Shown here one piece after another: positions 1-9,075 of a stretch of DNA of 28,477 bases. The notes beneath the pieces are model-generated. The model ran no database searches. It was not told the DNA's origin and saw only the letters and a program-made list of their open reading frames with translations. A program made the translations under genes and the position numbers. How positions within the stretch are numbered: the first letter of the stretch is position 1; every line of letters starts with the position of its first letter. This DNA is from an uncultured Lachnospiraceae bacterium (GTDB lineage Bacteria > Bacillota > Clostridia > Lachnospirales > Lachnospiraceae): contig CAJUMB010000048.1 in assembly GCA_910587105.1 (NCBI GenBank), forward strand, positions 1 to 28,477. The letters are read 5' to 3'.

Positions 1-29
1 TATTTGGTTAAATTGACTAAAACATCATA

Positions 30-48
30 TTTTTAAGACACGCTCTAG
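30..48 (+). repeat. Right end of a short palindromic element (copy E), mostly outside the window
   Basis: The sequence ATTTTTAAGACACGCTCTAG-like end matches the reverse complement of the left end of the copy at 28362 (TTAGAGTGTGTCTTAAAAAT), so this is the terminal inverted repeat of another member of the family. It abuts the left end of copy A and shares one central CTAG/TA with it. Positions 1-29 upstream show no gene and no recognised match to the family. Confidence 0.6.
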
Positions 49-124
49 AGCGTGTCTGAAAATTGCTTTATGTCAACCGTGCGTCACAATTTGTACCCAA
101 GGGTATGCTATGGGAGATTGTGAC
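46..124 (+). repeat. Palindromic MITE-like element, truncated copy A
   Basis: The first ~50 bases match the intact copy at 26919 with about two differences, including the inner CAACCGTGCGTCACA block. After that it follows the variant seen at 11391-11543 (GGGTATG-TATGGGAGATT). It then closes with a short hairpin, GTCACAAT (83-90) against ATTGTGAC (117-124), lying 25 bases beyond the stop of the minus-strand binding-protein gene. It may therefore act as the 3' end structure of that mRNA. The expected right terminal repeat is missing, so the copy is truncated or rearranged. Confidence 0.7.
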
Positions 125-148
125 AAACTTATCCATACCATCAATCCA

Positions 149-1747
149 TCAATTCTTGTCCAAATCCGCTGTAATCTCATAATAATCGCAGGGATGTGCC
201 GTAAGGCCAGTGACGCCTTCGCCGGATACCATGGACATTTTCAAATGGGACACAAAGATAAACCCATAGTCGTCTAAGATAGTCTGAACCATCTGAACTG
301 CCAGCTCTGAACGCTTGTCCGTGTCAAAAGTCCTGCTCATCTTTTGCTCCAGCTTTTCCAGCTTGTCACTGTGATAGCCTCCCCAGTTTTTCGACGAATC
401 GTCCATACAGTGGGTGGTAAAGAAATACTCGGGGTCTCCTGTGGGGGCAGTCACCATAGCGCTTGCAAAAATATCCCAGTCGCCGCTTTCCAGAAAGTCC
501 TCTGTGTTTGGTGTGTTATTTACCTGGACATCAATGCCGATTTCCTTCATAGATGCCTGCACGCTCTCTGCAAGCAGGGGAAGTTCCTGGCGGCTGGGGT
601 AGGTGAGCCAGCGGATTGTAAGCTTCTCCCCGTCTTTATCCACATAACCGTCATCATCTGTATCTTCCCATCCGGCATCAGACAGAAGTTCTCTTGCGGC
701 CTCCAAATCATATTCCTCTGCCGCCACTTTCGAATCGCCAAATGGAAAACTTTCCGGGAAGGGTCCCACTGCCGGGCTGCCGTTTCCATCCATAAGCACC
801 TGGGTGAAATTCTCCCTGTCGATAGCACTTGCAATAGCTTTACGCACGTTTACATCCTGCAGTGCTTCTGTCTCATAATTAATGGTGGCGAAAAACGACC
901 GGGAAGTCTCCACAGACGAGATGCTGTAGGGTTCCTGTTCGAACAAGGGAAGACTGGCATAGGGAAGACCGTACGCCGCGTCCAGTTCTTTGGACTGCAT
1001 GGACATGGTCATAGTATCCCCGTCTGTGATGGTCTGCACATGGATGGTGTCCAGCTTCGGCGTACCGTCCCAGTAATCCTCATTTTTTACCAGGGTAAGC
1101 CCCTGATCGGTGATTACCTCCACAGCCTGATAAGGACCGGTCCCGGACACATTGCCCTCCTGGGTAATGCCCGCCTCCATATCGATGATACAGCCGTAAG
1201 GGTCAGACAGATAATTCATGAAAGCCGGAACCGGTTTCTTGGTTTTAATGGTGACTGTCTGGCCGTCCGCGGTGATTTCCTGAATTTTCAGGTCTCCTTT
1301 TGCCCGTTCATGTACCTGTGTCAGGTGTTCCAGACATTCTTTCACCGCCTGTCCGTCCACCCCGCGGCCGCTGGTAAATGTGATTCCCTCTTTCAGTGTG
1401 ATGACCCAGGTATTCTTGTCCACATTTTCGTATTTTTCAGCCAGCCATGGCTCCAGTTCCATGGAATCGGAATATTTAAACAGAGTCTCTCCCACGCCGT
1501 AACGGATACAGGCCCAGCCCGCATAACCGTTATGAGGATTTACATCTGACTCGTCATTTTCCGCATTGAATGTGGTATCCCCATAGTAGAATACCTTTTC
1601 CCCGCTCTTTTCCTCAGATGCACCTGCGGTATCTCCCCCGCCCTCATTGGACGGGGAACCTGCCCCGCACCCTGTCAGCATTCCTGCTGTTACCGCCAAT
1701 GACAGCAGAACTGCTGCCGGCCTTTTCCATAAAGATTTTCTTCTCAT
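149..1747 (-). CDS. Nickel/peptide/opine-type ABC transporter, substrate-binding lipoprotein (SBP family 5)
   Basis: A 532-residue extracellular binding protein that would hand ligand to the permeases encoded upstream. A basic N-terminus, a hydrophobic stretch and the lipobox LTGC with Cys27 mark it as a lipoprotein. The early motif around VNPHNGYAGWACIRYGVGE and the GTGPY segment are typical of the NikA/DppA-like family 5, and the length is usual. A DTDDDGYVDKDG loop near residue 355 resembles a calcium-binding loop often seen in this family. The ATG chosen at 1747 follows GGAGG with a 6-base spacer; an upstream in-frame ATG gives nine extra residues without a comparable site. It is the last gene of its operon, about 100 bases after the ATPase, whereas the binding protein usually comes first. 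The ligand cannot be read from sequence: nickel or another metal chelate, opine or peptide are all possible. Confidence 0.9.
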   Translation of the reverse strand: MRRKSLWKRPAAVLLSLAVTAGMLTGCGAGSPSNEGGGDTAGASEEKSGEKVFYYGDTTFNAENDESDVNPHNGYAGWACIRYGVGETLFKYSDSMELEPWLAEKYENVDKNTWVITLKEGITFTSGRGVDGQAVKECLEHLTQVHERAKGDLKIQEITADGQTVTIKTKKPVPAFMNYLSDPYGCIIDMEAGITQEGNVSGTGPYQAVEVITDQGLTLVKNEDYWDGTPKLDTIHVQTITDGDTMTMSMQSKELDAAYGLPYASLPLFEQEPYSISSVETSRSFFATINYETEALQDVNVRKAIASAIDRENFTQVLMDGNGSPAVGPFPESFPFGDSKVAAEEYDLEAARELLSDAGWEDTDDDGYVDKDGEKLTIRWLTYPSRQELPLLAESVQASMKEIGIDVQVNNTPNTEDFLESGDWDIFASAMVTAPTGDPEYFFTTHCMDDSSKNWGGYHSDKLEKLEQKMSRTFDTDKRSELAVQMVQTILDDYGFIFVSHLKMSMVSGEGVTGLTAHPCDYYEITADLDKN

Positions 1748-1844
1748 AATATACCTCCGGTTATTGCCGTACACTTTCTAAAAAACTGCACGGCTGTCAC
1801 AGGTTATTTACATACAGTTTTGGAAACGGATTCGAAAAATCATT

Positions 1845-2672
1845 TCACGCTGTCCCACACCCCGCCGGGCAGACACCGCCATAAATAAAAGTCTGCCGCC
1901 TGTCATGACTTTCCCAGCCGAATACCGAATCTACCAGCATCTGTGTATAGGTTTCCTTCGGATTTCGAATCACCTCATCGGCTGCGCCCTGTTCCACCAC
2001 ACTGCCTTTGTACATAACCGCCACATGGTCACACAGATACTGCACCAAAGCCAGGTCATGACTGATGAGAAGCAGGGAAAGACCCTGCTCTTTCTGAAGC
2101 TTTTTCAAAAGCTCCACAATCTGTGCCTGAACGGTTACATCCAGCGCGCTGGTAGCCTCATCGCAGATAATCAGCTGCGGATTGGGGGCAAGGGCTCTGG
2201 CTATGGCTGCCCTCTGACACTGTCCTCCGCTGACTTCATGTGGATAACGGGAAGCAAATCCACCGTCCAGTTCTACCATGTCCAGCAGTTCATACATCCT
2301 CTCTTTTGCCTTCTTTTTTTTCATTCCCCGGTTTCTCATGCCCTCCATGATTCCGTCACCGAGGGTGCGCCGGGGGTCAAAGGAATCCTGGGGTGTCTGA
2401 AACACCATCTGAACTTCCCCGTACAATCTTCTCAGGGCTTTTCCTTTTAGGAACAGGATTTCTTTCCCGTTTAACAGAACGCTTCCCTCATCGGGAACTG
2501 TCAGATGGGTAATAATTTTGGCAGTAGTACTTTTCCCACACCCGCTCTCTCCCACCATTCCCATACACTGCCCTTTTTTCATCTGAAAGCTGACGCCCCT
2601 TACTGCCTCAAAAGGAACTTTATTTTTATAGAATGTTTTCTTTAGTTCTTTCACTTCTAATATATTTTCCAT
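1845..2672 (-). CDS. ABC transporter ATP-binding protein, OppF/DppF/NikE type
   Basis: A 275-residue cytoplasmic ATPase that would pair with the ATPase encoded just upstream to power the two permeases. Walker A is GESGCGKST at residues 41-49, the signature is SGGQCQRAAIARAL, Walker B is LIICDEATSALD, and the switch histidine lies in ISHDLALVQ. All catalytic elements look intact. The start follows AGAGGA with only three bases between the previous stop codon and the ATG, so translation is probably coupled. The C-terminal oligopeptide-transporter extension is short and ends in an unusual Cys-containing tail (CPAGCGTA), without the four-cysteine cluster seen in some DppD proteins. Confidence 0.93.
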   Translation of the reverse strand: MENILEVKELKKTFYKNKVPFEAVRGVSFQMKKGQCMGMVGESGCGKSTTAKIITHLTVPDEGSVLLNGKEILFLKGKALRRLYGEVQMVFQTPQDSFDPRRTLGDGIMEGMRNRGMKKKKAKERMYELLDMVELDGGFASRYPHEVSGGQCQRAAIARALAPNPQLIICDEATSALDVTVQAQIVELLKKLQKEQGLSLLLISHDLALVQYLCDHVAVMYKGSVVEQGAADEVIRNPKETYTQMLVDSVFGWESHDRRQTFIYGGVCPAGCGTA

Positions 2673-2675
2673 GAT

Positions 2676-3461
2676 CTATCCTCTGTTGATGCGCATCACC
2701 GCACCGATGAGTTTCTTCGTATAAGCTTCCTGCGGATGGGAAATAATCTCCTCTTTTCTCCCATATTCCACAAGATTCCCCTGATGCATCACAGCGATTT
2801 TATCTGCCATGTACTCCACCACTGCGATATTGTGGGTGACAATCACGATTCCTGTACCATAGAGTTCCCTCATTTTCATCATTTCTTTCACCACCTGTGC
2901 CTGAACTGTCACGTCCAGCGCACTGGTCGGCTCATCTGCAAATAAAAGATCTGGCTTTAGAATCATGGCCATCATAATGCCCACCCGCTGATTCATGCCT
3001 CCCGACAGCTCAAAAGGATAACTGCTCAGAATCCGCCGGCCATCCGAAAGCCGCATGTGCGCAAACAGCTCTAGGGCACGCTCCTGCACTTCTTTTCTGG
3101 TAACTCTTTCATGCTGGCTCACACTCTCATAGAGCTGGTCTTCGATCCTTCTGATGGGGCACAGCGCTGCCTCGGTGTTTTGAAAAATCATGCCCATGGC
3201 AGGCCCCCGCATCTTCCTGAGCGCATGGCCGTCTGCGTCAACTACGCTATGGCCTTTGTAATAGATATCTCCTTTTGTCACAGCCCCATTGTCCCCCAGA
3301 AGCCCCATGGCGGCCCTTATCAGCGTGCTTTTTCCGCTTCCCGACTCCCCCACAATTCCCAGGATCTCCCCCGGCTCCATCTGCAAGGATACATCATGCA
3401 CTACAGGACTGCTGTTATAACAGACTTCCACATGCTGAATGTCCAGCAGCAATTCACTCAT
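2676..3461 (-). CDS. ABC transporter ATP-binding protein, OppD/DppD/NikD type
   Basis: A 261-residue ATPase and the partner of the next gene in the operon. It has Walker A GESGSGKST (38-46), a Q-loop region (MIFQNTEAALCP), signature LSGGMNQRVGIMMA and Walker B LLFADEPTSALD followed by VTVQAQVV, a hallmark of oligopeptide/nickel-type ATPases. The switch histidine is in VTHNIAVVEYM. The ATG at 3461 follows a GAGGTGG site. The protein is shorter than OppD (~330) because it lacks the long C-terminal region with the Cys motif, which fits NikD-like members. Confidence 0.93.
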   Translation of the reverse strand: MSELLLDIQHVEVCYNSSPVVHDVSLQMEPGEILGIVGESGSGKSTLIRAAMGLLGDNGAVTKGDIYYKGHSVVDADGHALRKMRGPAMGMIFQNTEAALCPIRRIEDQLYESVSQHERVTRKEVQERALELFAHMRLSDGRRILSSYPFELSGGMNQRVGIMMAMILKPDLLFADEPTSALDVTVQAQVVKEMMKMRELYGTGIVIVTHNIAVVEYMADKIAVMHQGNLVEYGRKEEIISHPQEAYTKKLIGAVMRINRG

Positions 3462-3484
3462 ATGACCACCTCTTTAAGAACTCT

Positions 3485-4327
3485 CTATCTGGGGTCCAGC
3501 ACATCCCGCACTGTATCCCCTGCCAGGTTAAATATGACAACCGTTAGAAATATGGCACATCCAGGAGCCAGAATCACCCACGGCGATGTCTGCAGCATAC
3601 TTCTTCCGCTGCTCATCATGGACCCCCACTCTGCCGTAGGCGGTGCAGCCCCCAGCCCGAGAAAAGACAGGCCCGCAATCTCCATGATCATTGTTCCTAT
3701 ATCCAGAACTGCCGTCACCACCACCGGTCCGGCAATATTCGGCACCACATGCTTACCTATCATTTTAAAGGTCCCGGAACCGGACAGCTTTGCCGCCTCC
3801 ATATAGGGCATATGCTTAATCATCATCACCTGGCTGCGGGTAATCCTGGCATATTTCGGCCATGAGATGCAGGCGAGAGCCACTGCTGCGTTCATAACAC
3901 CGCCGTTCATGACACTGGCCACAGCAATGGCAAATACCATGCCCGGAAATGCCAGAAAGATATCCGACACTCTCATGAGAAAGGAATCCAGCTTTCCCCC
4001 ATAATAACCGCAGATTATGCCCACAGCTCCTCCCACACAGGTGATAACCGTCACCAGCAAAAGAGCGGAAAAGATTGTGGTCTGGGAACCAATAATGACC
4101 CTGGAAAGCATGTCCCGCCCATAGCGGTCCGTCCCCAGCAGATGGGATGCCCCGGGCGGCTGAAGTGCAATAGACAAATTCTGCTCATAAGGGTCATAGG
4201 GTGTCAGATAAGGGGCCAGTGACGCGATGAGTATCACTAAAACAGCAAGCCCCCCGAAAACAATCATTTTAAATTTTGTACGGTTCTTTACAATTTTTTG
4301 TGCCCGCACAGTTATCTTCTCCTCCAT
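3485..4327 (-). CDS. ABC transporter permease, OppC/DppC/NikC type
   Basis: A 280-residue integral membrane permease. After an N-terminal transmembrane helix comes the family motif LLGTDRYGRDMLSRV, which is diagnostic of OppC-type subunits, then several hydrophobic segments. The cytoplasmic EAA coupling loop reads MEAAKLSGSGTFKMIGKHVVPN. The C-terminus GDTVRDVLDPR is typical. The ATG at 4327 is preferred over the longer reading because GGAGGG lies just upstream, inside the end of the preceding permease gene. Only two bases separate the stop from this start, indicating tight translational coupling. Confidence 0.93.
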   Translation of the reverse strand: MEEKITVRAQKIVKNRTKFKMIVFGGLAVLVILIASLAPYLTPYDPYEQNLSIALQPPGASHLLGTDRYGRDMLSRVIIGSQTTIFSALLLVTVITCVGGAVGIICGYYGGKLDSFLMRVSDIFLAFPGMVFAIAVASVMNGGVMNAAVALACISWPKYARITRSQVMMIKHMPYMEAAKLSGSGTFKMIGKHVVPNIAGPVVVTAVLDIGTMIMEIAGLSFLGLGAAPPTAEWGSMMSSGRSMLQTSPWVILAPGCAIFLTVVIFNLAGDTVRDVLDPR

Positions 4328-4329
4328 GA

Positions 4330-5274
4330 TTATGCGCCCTCCTGTCCCAGACGGATTCTCGGGTCCAGATAGTGATAAAGAATATCCGTCACCAGATTCA
4401 CGCACACATAAATAACTGCCATCCAGATCACATATGCCTGTATCACCGGATAGTCACGCATGGTAATGGCATCTACCGCCATCTTCCCCACACCGTCCCA
4501 CATGAAAATCGATTCCACAATAGCCGTCCCCCCCAGCAGAGAACCAATGGACAGAGCCAGCAAAGTGACAATGGTGAGCATGGAAGACTTCAGCACACTG
4601 AAATACAGAATTCTCTTTTCTCCTACCCCACGCGCCCGGGCTCCCTGTACGTAATCTTTACCCAGCTCTTCCAGCACCACTGCCCGCACCTGCCTGGTGT
4701 ATTTGGACGCCATGGACAAAGCCAGCGTCATTGTGGGCAGAATCACGCTTCTCCATCCAGCGGAATTCCCCATCACAGGCAGAAGATTCAGCTTCAGAGA
4801 AAAGAAATAAATGAGAAGCAGAGACACAAAAAAATTCGGCAGGGAATTTCCTATAAAGCTCAAAAAACGAATCAGATAATCTGTGATTTTATTCCGCCTC
4901 ACCGCCGATAAGATCCCCAAAGGAATGGATATGACAACTGTGAGCAGAATAGAAGTTATAGTCAGATAGACAGTGGCAGGCAGTTTGGACAGAAACGTGG
5001 AAAATACCGGCTTCCCCGACACAAAAGATTTCCCCATATCTCCCCGCAGCACTTTTCCCAGCCAGACCACATACTGCTGTACAATGGGCTTATCCAGCCC
5101 CAGATCTGCGCGCAGCTGGCTCTTTTCCTCCTCTGACATAACACGCCCTGTGTTAGCCTCCATCAGGCTGATCACATCCGATGCCCCTGAGTTGGTCAGC
5201 AAAAAAGACAGTAAAGTAATCCCCAGCAGAATGGGAATCAGCTGGAGAAATCTTTTTGCTATGTAATTTTTCAA
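4330..5274 (-). CDS. ABC transporter permease, OppB/DppB/NikB type
   Basis: A 314-residue permease, the first gene of the operon. It starts with the standard YIAKRFLQLIPILLGITLLSF membrane segment, has the EAA-loop-like stretch ELGKDYVQGARARGVGE, and ends HYLDPRIRLGQ, as OppB-family members do. The start is a TTG at 5274, eight bases after GAGGAG. An in-frame ATG further upstream would add 32 residues (MESPQGACEKIH...) that look nothing like a family N-terminus and overlap the promoter, so it was rejected. With the adjacent OppC-like protein it forms the membrane channel of the importer. Confidence 0.92.
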   Translation of the reverse strand: MKNYIAKRFLQLIPILLGITLLSFLLTNSGASDVISLMEANTGRVMSEEEKSQLRADLGLDKPIVQQYVVWLGKVLRGDMGKSFVSGKPVFSTFLSKLPATVYLTITSILLTVVISIPLGILSAVRRNKITDYLIRFLSFIGNSLPNFFVSLLLIYFFSLKLNLLPVMGNSAGWRSVILPTMTLALSMASKYTRQVRAVVLEELGKDYVQGARARGVGEKRILYFSVLKSSMLTIVTLLALSIGSLLGGTAIVESIFMWDGVGKMAVDAITMRDYPVIQAYVIWMAVIYVCVNLVTDILYHYLDPRIRLGQEGA

Positions 5275-5321
5275 TTTATGATCTCCTCTGTAAACTACAC
5301 ACTTTGTGTAACTATACCTAT

Positions 5322-5365
5322 ATGGTATATAAATATGAATTTTTTCACAAGCCCCCTGGGGGGAT
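5322..5365 (-). promoter_or_regulatory. Promoter with C/G-tract operator-like element for transporter operon 1
   Basis: On the minus strand the 20-base element ATCCCCCCAGGGGGCTTGTG (5365-5346) overlaps a -35 box TTGTGA (5350-5345). A 17-base spacer leads to TACCAT (5327-5322), a partial -10. The first gene starts about 48 bases downstream of the -10. The same element with the same spacing occurs at 12592-12635, 22475-22518 and 22654-22697, which is the main reason to trust it. Confidence 0.7.
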
Positions 5366-5496
5366 TCCATTTATTCCTTTTTATTATAGATCCATTCCTT
5401 TCTGTTATATGCCTGCCAGCCACCTGCAACCTTGAGTACTCCATCCAGTTAGAAATTGCAGTGGATAGCTTTTTCCACCTATTATGCACTTCCCAT

Positions 5497-6351
5497 CTAC
5501 AGCCGGTACATTTTCCGATATGCTCCCGGTGTCAGACCAATCAGTTTCAAAAACGCGTAATTAAAAGAATTGGAACTGTTATACCCAACGTTATAGGCAA
5601 TTTCCGTAATGGGCATATCCGTGTGGACAAGAAGCGTCTGTGCCTTGCCAAGCCGCAGCTGTGCCACATACTGCATAGGAGTGCATCCAGTCTCCTGCTT
5701 AAACACGCGGGACAAATGATACGGACTTACAGATACCGCATGACTGACCACTTCATTGGACAGCTCCTCTGTGTAGTTTTGAGAAATATAGTCTTTTACC
5801 CGGTCACAGAGCTCTGATGACCGGGTGCTGTCAGGTTCCTTTCCCATAAGAGCACTTTTCCCAAAATGCCGGGCAATGGACAAAACCAACAGCATAATAT
5901 AGCTGCAGATTACCTGGTGCTCCTTGGAAGAATCCTCCATCAAAGCCATGAGTTCTTTAAACAATCCCTCCACGAAGGAAGCCATCCGGTCATCGCAGTG
6001 AACCACAGGACTGGCCTGTCTGGGAAGCAGGCAGTTGGGCGGAAGCTGGGCCAGACATAAATTTGACACACCCATACACATAGTTCCTATTTTTGATGTC
6101 TTCTCGTCATGCATGACTGCGGCATTGTATACAATCAAATCTCCCCGGGCAACAAAATATTCTTTTTTGTTGATGACAACCATTCCAGAACCTTCGTATA
6201 TATACAAAATTTCCAGAAATCCATGGGAATGGACTACACGATGAGCCAGGCAGGCTTCCACAATATCCTGCTCACACACATACAGCAGTCTGGGTGTAGA
6301 TAAAAATGTGAGTTCATCGATTCCGACTTTATTTTTAGAGTTCAATAACAC
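5497..6351 (-). CDS. AraC-family transcriptional regulator with N-terminal cupin-like sensor
   Basis: A 284-residue DNA-binding regulator. The N-terminal half (HSHGFLEILYIYEGSGMVVI...Y.VARGDLIVYN) reads as an AraC-type cupin ligand domain. The C-terminal ~100 residues hold the double helix-turn-helix, with LSRVFKQETGCTPMQYV and ITEIAYNVGYNSSNSFNYAFLKLIGLTPGAYR as the second-helix hallmark. The start chosen is GTG at 6351, seven bases after GGGAGG; an upstream TTG would place that ribosome site inside the gene. It is divergent from the sugar ABC operon at 6516 and upstream of transporter operon 1 on the same strand, so it most likely controls the divergent operon, possibly by sensing its substrate. 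The 221 bases after it contain a weak dyad near 5460 and the transporter-1 promoter. Confidence 0.9.
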   Translation of the reverse strand: MLLNSKNKVGIDELTFLSTPRLLYVCEQDIVEACLAHRVVHSHGFLEILYIYEGSGMVVINKKEYFVARGDLIVYNAAVMHDEKTSKIGTMCMGVSNLCLAQLPPNCLLPRQASPVVHCDDRMASFVEGLFKELMALMEDSSKEHQVICSYIMLLVLSIARHFGKSALMGKEPDSTRSSELCDRVKDYISQNYTEELSNEVVSHAVSVSPYHLSRVFKQETGCTPMQYVAQLRLGKAQTLLVHTDMPITEIAYNVGYNSSNSFNYAFLKLIGLTPGAYRKMYRL

Positions 6352-6515
6352 AAGATTTCCTCCCAACAGCAAGATTTTTATTAAAACCTCATAAAAAAGT
6401 GGTTTTTTTCTATATTTTTCTCAATAAATCAGCAAAATATTTGTATTGGAAATTCCTTTTTCACATTAAAATTATCATATAATTCATCAAAAAACAAGAA
6501 AGGAGTGTTGAAAAT
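6352..6515 (+). promoter_or_regulatory. Divergent intergenic region between AraC regulator and sugar ABC operon
   Basis: AT-rich spacer. On the plus strand TATAAT lies at 6478-6483 but no good -35 box stands 16-18 bases upstream, as expected for an activator-dependent promoter. AGGAG at 6501-6505 precedes the TTG start at 6516. A binding site for the AraC protein is expected here, but I could not define repeats with confidence. Confidence 0.5.
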
Positions 6516-8036
6516 TTGGAAAACAATACGGAATACCTGGTTCAAATGGAAAACATTGATAAGTGGTTTCCCGGGGTGCAGGCACTGAAAAATTGTTCCT
6601 TTTATTTGAAAAAGGGCGAAGTCCATGCTCTGTGCGGAGAAAACGGCGCTGGAAAATCTACATTGATGAAAATTCTTTCCGGCGTGTATCAAAAAGACGG
6701 CGGCAGGATTCAGATTTCCGGCAGAGAAGAAGAAATTGACAATACCGCAAAAGCTATAGACCTGGGAATCACCATCATCCATCAGGAACTGCAGCTAATG
6801 CCCCATCTTACCGCAGCGGACAATATTTTCCTGGGCAGGGAACCCAGAACCGGAATTGTGTTTGACAAAGAAAAGCAGAAGAAACAGGCTGCCGCTGTCA
6901 TTCAACGACTGGGACTTAAGATTGACCCCGGCCGCTATGTGAAAGATATGTCCATCGCACAGCGGTACATGGTAGAAATAGCAAAAGCGGTTTCCTACAA
7001 TTCCAAAGTCCTGATTATGGATGAGCCCACTTCTGCTCTCACTGAGGATGAAATCGAGGAGCTGTTTTGTCTCATCGCGGAATTGAAAGCCTCCGGCATG
7101 GGAATTGTCTACATCTCCCACCGAATGGACGAGATCAAACGCATTTCCGACAAAGTTACCATTATGCGGGATGGTACTTATGTTACCTCCAGCAATACGG
7201 CGGATATTTCTATTGATGAGATTATACGTCTCATGGTGGGCCGCACCATATTCGTCTCAAAACCGGAATGCCCCAGACATTTGTCAGAGGAAATCGTTCT
7301 CAGTGCACAGCATATCAACGCAGGACACCGGGTGATAGATGCCTGCTTTGAGCTGAGGAAAGGAGAAATTCTGGGATTTGCCGGACTGGTGGGCGCCGGA
7401 AGAACCGAACTTGCCAGGGCGGTATTTGGAGCAGACAAACGTGATTCCGGGGAAATCTATGTGAACGGAAAAAAAGCCCGTATCAGACACCCTCATGACG
7501 CGGTAAAATATGGAATCGGTTACCTGTCTGAGGACAGAAAAATTTACGGGCTGGCGCTGGGTCTAGATGTGGAAAATAATCTGGCCCTTGCAGCATACCA
7601 TGGATTTGTGGGAAAGCTGGGCTTCATAGACCATAAAAAGCTGAGAAAATCTGCTGACAAAATGGTGGACGAGTTAAAGATTGTCACCCCTTCCGTGAAA
7701 CAGCTTGCAAAAAATCTGTCAGGAGGAAATCAGCAGAAAATTGTAATCGGCAAATGGCTGCTGAAGAACTGTGATATCCTCATCTTTGACGAGCCCACCC
7801 GCGGCATTGATATCGGAGCCAAGAATGAAATATACAAAATGTTGAACAATCTGGCCAGACAAGGAAAATCCATCATTATGATTTCATCTGAAATGCCGGA
7901 AATCCTGCGGATGAGCCACAGAATCATTGTCATGTGCGAGGGCAGAATCACCGGGGAACTCACAGCTGAAGAAGCCGGCCAGGAACAGATTATGCAGTAC
8001 GCGGCAATGCGCAGCGAAAGCGTATCCAGTACTTGA
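6516..8036 (+). CDS. Sugar ABC transporter, double ATP-binding protein (RbsA/MglA type)
   Basis: A 506-residue cytoplasmic ATPase with two fused ABC domains, the usual size for the ribose/galactose class. The first domain has Walker A GENGAGKST (41-49) and Walker B VLIMDEPTSAL (~164). The second has the family's characteristic degenerate Walker A GLVGAGRTEL (~290), signature LSGGNQQK (~400) and LIFDEPTRGIDIGAK (~420). The start is TTG, ten bases after AGGAG. It is the first gene of a four-gene plus-strand operon: the next start is 18 bases downstream. Confidence 0.95.
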   Translation: MENNTEYLVQMENIDKWFPGVQALKNCSFYLKKGEVHALCGENGAGKSTLMKILSGVYQKDGGRIQISGREEEIDNTAKAIDLGITIIHQELQLMPHLTAADNIFLGREPRTGIVFDKEKQKKQAAAVIQRLGLKIDPGRYVKDMSIAQRYMVEIAKAVSYNSKVLIMDEPTSALTEDEIEELFCLIAELKASGMGIVYISHRMDEIKRISDKVTIMRDGTYVTSSNTADISIDEIIRLMVGRTIFVSKPECPRHLSEEIVLSAQHINAGHRVIDACFELRKGEILGFAGLVGAGRTELARAVFGADKRDSGEIYVNGKKARIRHPHDAVKYGIGYLSEDRKIYGLALGLDVENNLALAAYHGFVGKLGFIDHKKLRKSADKMVDELKIVTPSVKQLAKNLSGGNQQKIVIGKWLLKNCDILIFDEPTRGIDIGAKNEIYKMLNNLARQGKSIIMISSEMPEILRMSHRIIVMCEGRITGELTAEEAGQEQIMQYAAMRSESVSST

Positions 8037-8054
8037 TAGAAAGGAAGTGTGGAA

Positions 8055-9023
8055 ATGATCAAAGCAGTCAATTTGGATAATATCCGGGCCGCAGTGAAAA
8101 GGCTTGCCATTGTAATCATCGTTTTTATTGCAGTATGCGCATTTTTCGGCGTTTTGCTCCCAACCTTTTTCACCATGGCCAACATGCAGAATATTTTACT
8201 TACCGTGAGTATCACAGGCACTCTTGCCTTGGGCATGACATTCGCTGTCATATCTGGGGGCTACGACCTATCCATGGGATGCGGCCTCACCCTTTCAGGG
8301 GTAATATCCGGATACCTGATGACCATCCTGGGTGCGCCGGACCTTGCCGCAATCATTGCGTCGCTGATTTTCGGTCTAATACTGGGCTTTGCCAATGGGC
8401 TGATGATCACCAAGATGAAGCTGCCGCCGTTTATTGCAACACTAGGCTCCATGATGCTGTGCAAAGGTCTGTCTCTGATTATATCAGAAGGCAAAGTATA
8501 CCCGGTGGGAGCCAGTGAACACCCAGTCTACACCGGACTGGTCAAAGGTTCTGTCGTTGGGAATATCCCCAATGCCATCGTCCTGTTTATCATATTTGCC
8601 ATCATCTCCCATCTGATACTCACCAGAACCGTTTTCGGCAAGTATGTTTTTGCCATCGGCAGCAATGAAGAAGCTGTAAAATTATCCGGCATCGATGCAG
8701 ATAAATACAGAATTTACGTGTATATTGCCGCGGGACTGTGTACCGGAATCGGCGGGATCTTGATGGCGGCACGCCTTACCTCTGTCCAGCCCGGCCTTGG
8801 TTCCGGATACGAGATGGATGCCATAGCCGCCACAGTTCTGGGAGGAACCCCTCTCTCAGGCGGGGAGGGAAGTATATTGGGAACTGTGCTGGGTGTGCTG
8901 ACTCTGACCATACTTTTAAACGGCATGCGCCTTATGGGGATTGACACCAACTGGCAGACTGTTATGACCGGAGCCGTGGTAGTGGCAGCAGTATTTATTG
9001 ACGCATTGAAAAATAAAAGATAA
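8055..9023 (+). CDS. Sugar ABC transporter permease (RbsC type)
   Basis: A 322-residue multi-spanning permease of the BPD_transp_2 family. Typical stretches are LALGMTFAVISGGYDLSMG, PPFIATLGSMMLCKGLSLI, GSNEEAVKLSGID and GYEMDAIAATVLGGTPLSGGEGS near the C-terminus. The ATG at 8055 sits seven bases after AAGGAAG; the GTG six bases earlier is in frame but too close to that site. It forms the membrane channel with the preceding ATPase and the following binding lipoprotein. Confidence 0.94.
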   Translation: MIKAVNLDNIRAAVKRLAIVIIVFIAVCAFFGVLLPTFFTMANMQNILLTVSITGTLALGMTFAVISGGYDLSMGCGLTLSGVISGYLMTILGAPDLAAIIASLIFGLILGFANGLMITKMKLPPFIATLGSMMLCKGLSLIISEGKVYPVGASEHPVYTGLVKGSVVGNIPNAIVLFIIFAIISHLILTRTVFGKYVFAIGSNEEAVKLSGIDADKYRIYVYIAAGLCTGIGGILMAARLTSVQPGLGSGYEMDAIAATVLGGTPLSGGEGSILGTVLGVLTLTILLNGMRLMGIDTNWQTVMTGAVVVAAVFIDALKNKR

Positions 9024-9075
9024 CCCTGTCAAATCAGCTTGAACTATCAATATCAAGAAAATAGGAGGATACGTA

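Noticed and set aside
344..1549. Long plus-strand open frame opposite the first binding-protein gene
   Set aside because: It is antisense to a clearly recognisable family 5 binding protein, has no ribosome site, and its translation is rich in Cys/His/Arg without domain character.
5322..5365. MerR-type operator interpretation of the shared element
   Set aside because: MerR-family promoters have 19-20 bp spacers with the dyad between -35 and -10; here the spacer is 17 bp and the dyad lies at and upstream of the -35.
5275..5370. N-terminal extension of the OppB-like permease to an upstream ATG
   Set aside because: It would run through the promoter and has no match to family N-termini; the TTG at 5274 has a good ribosome site.
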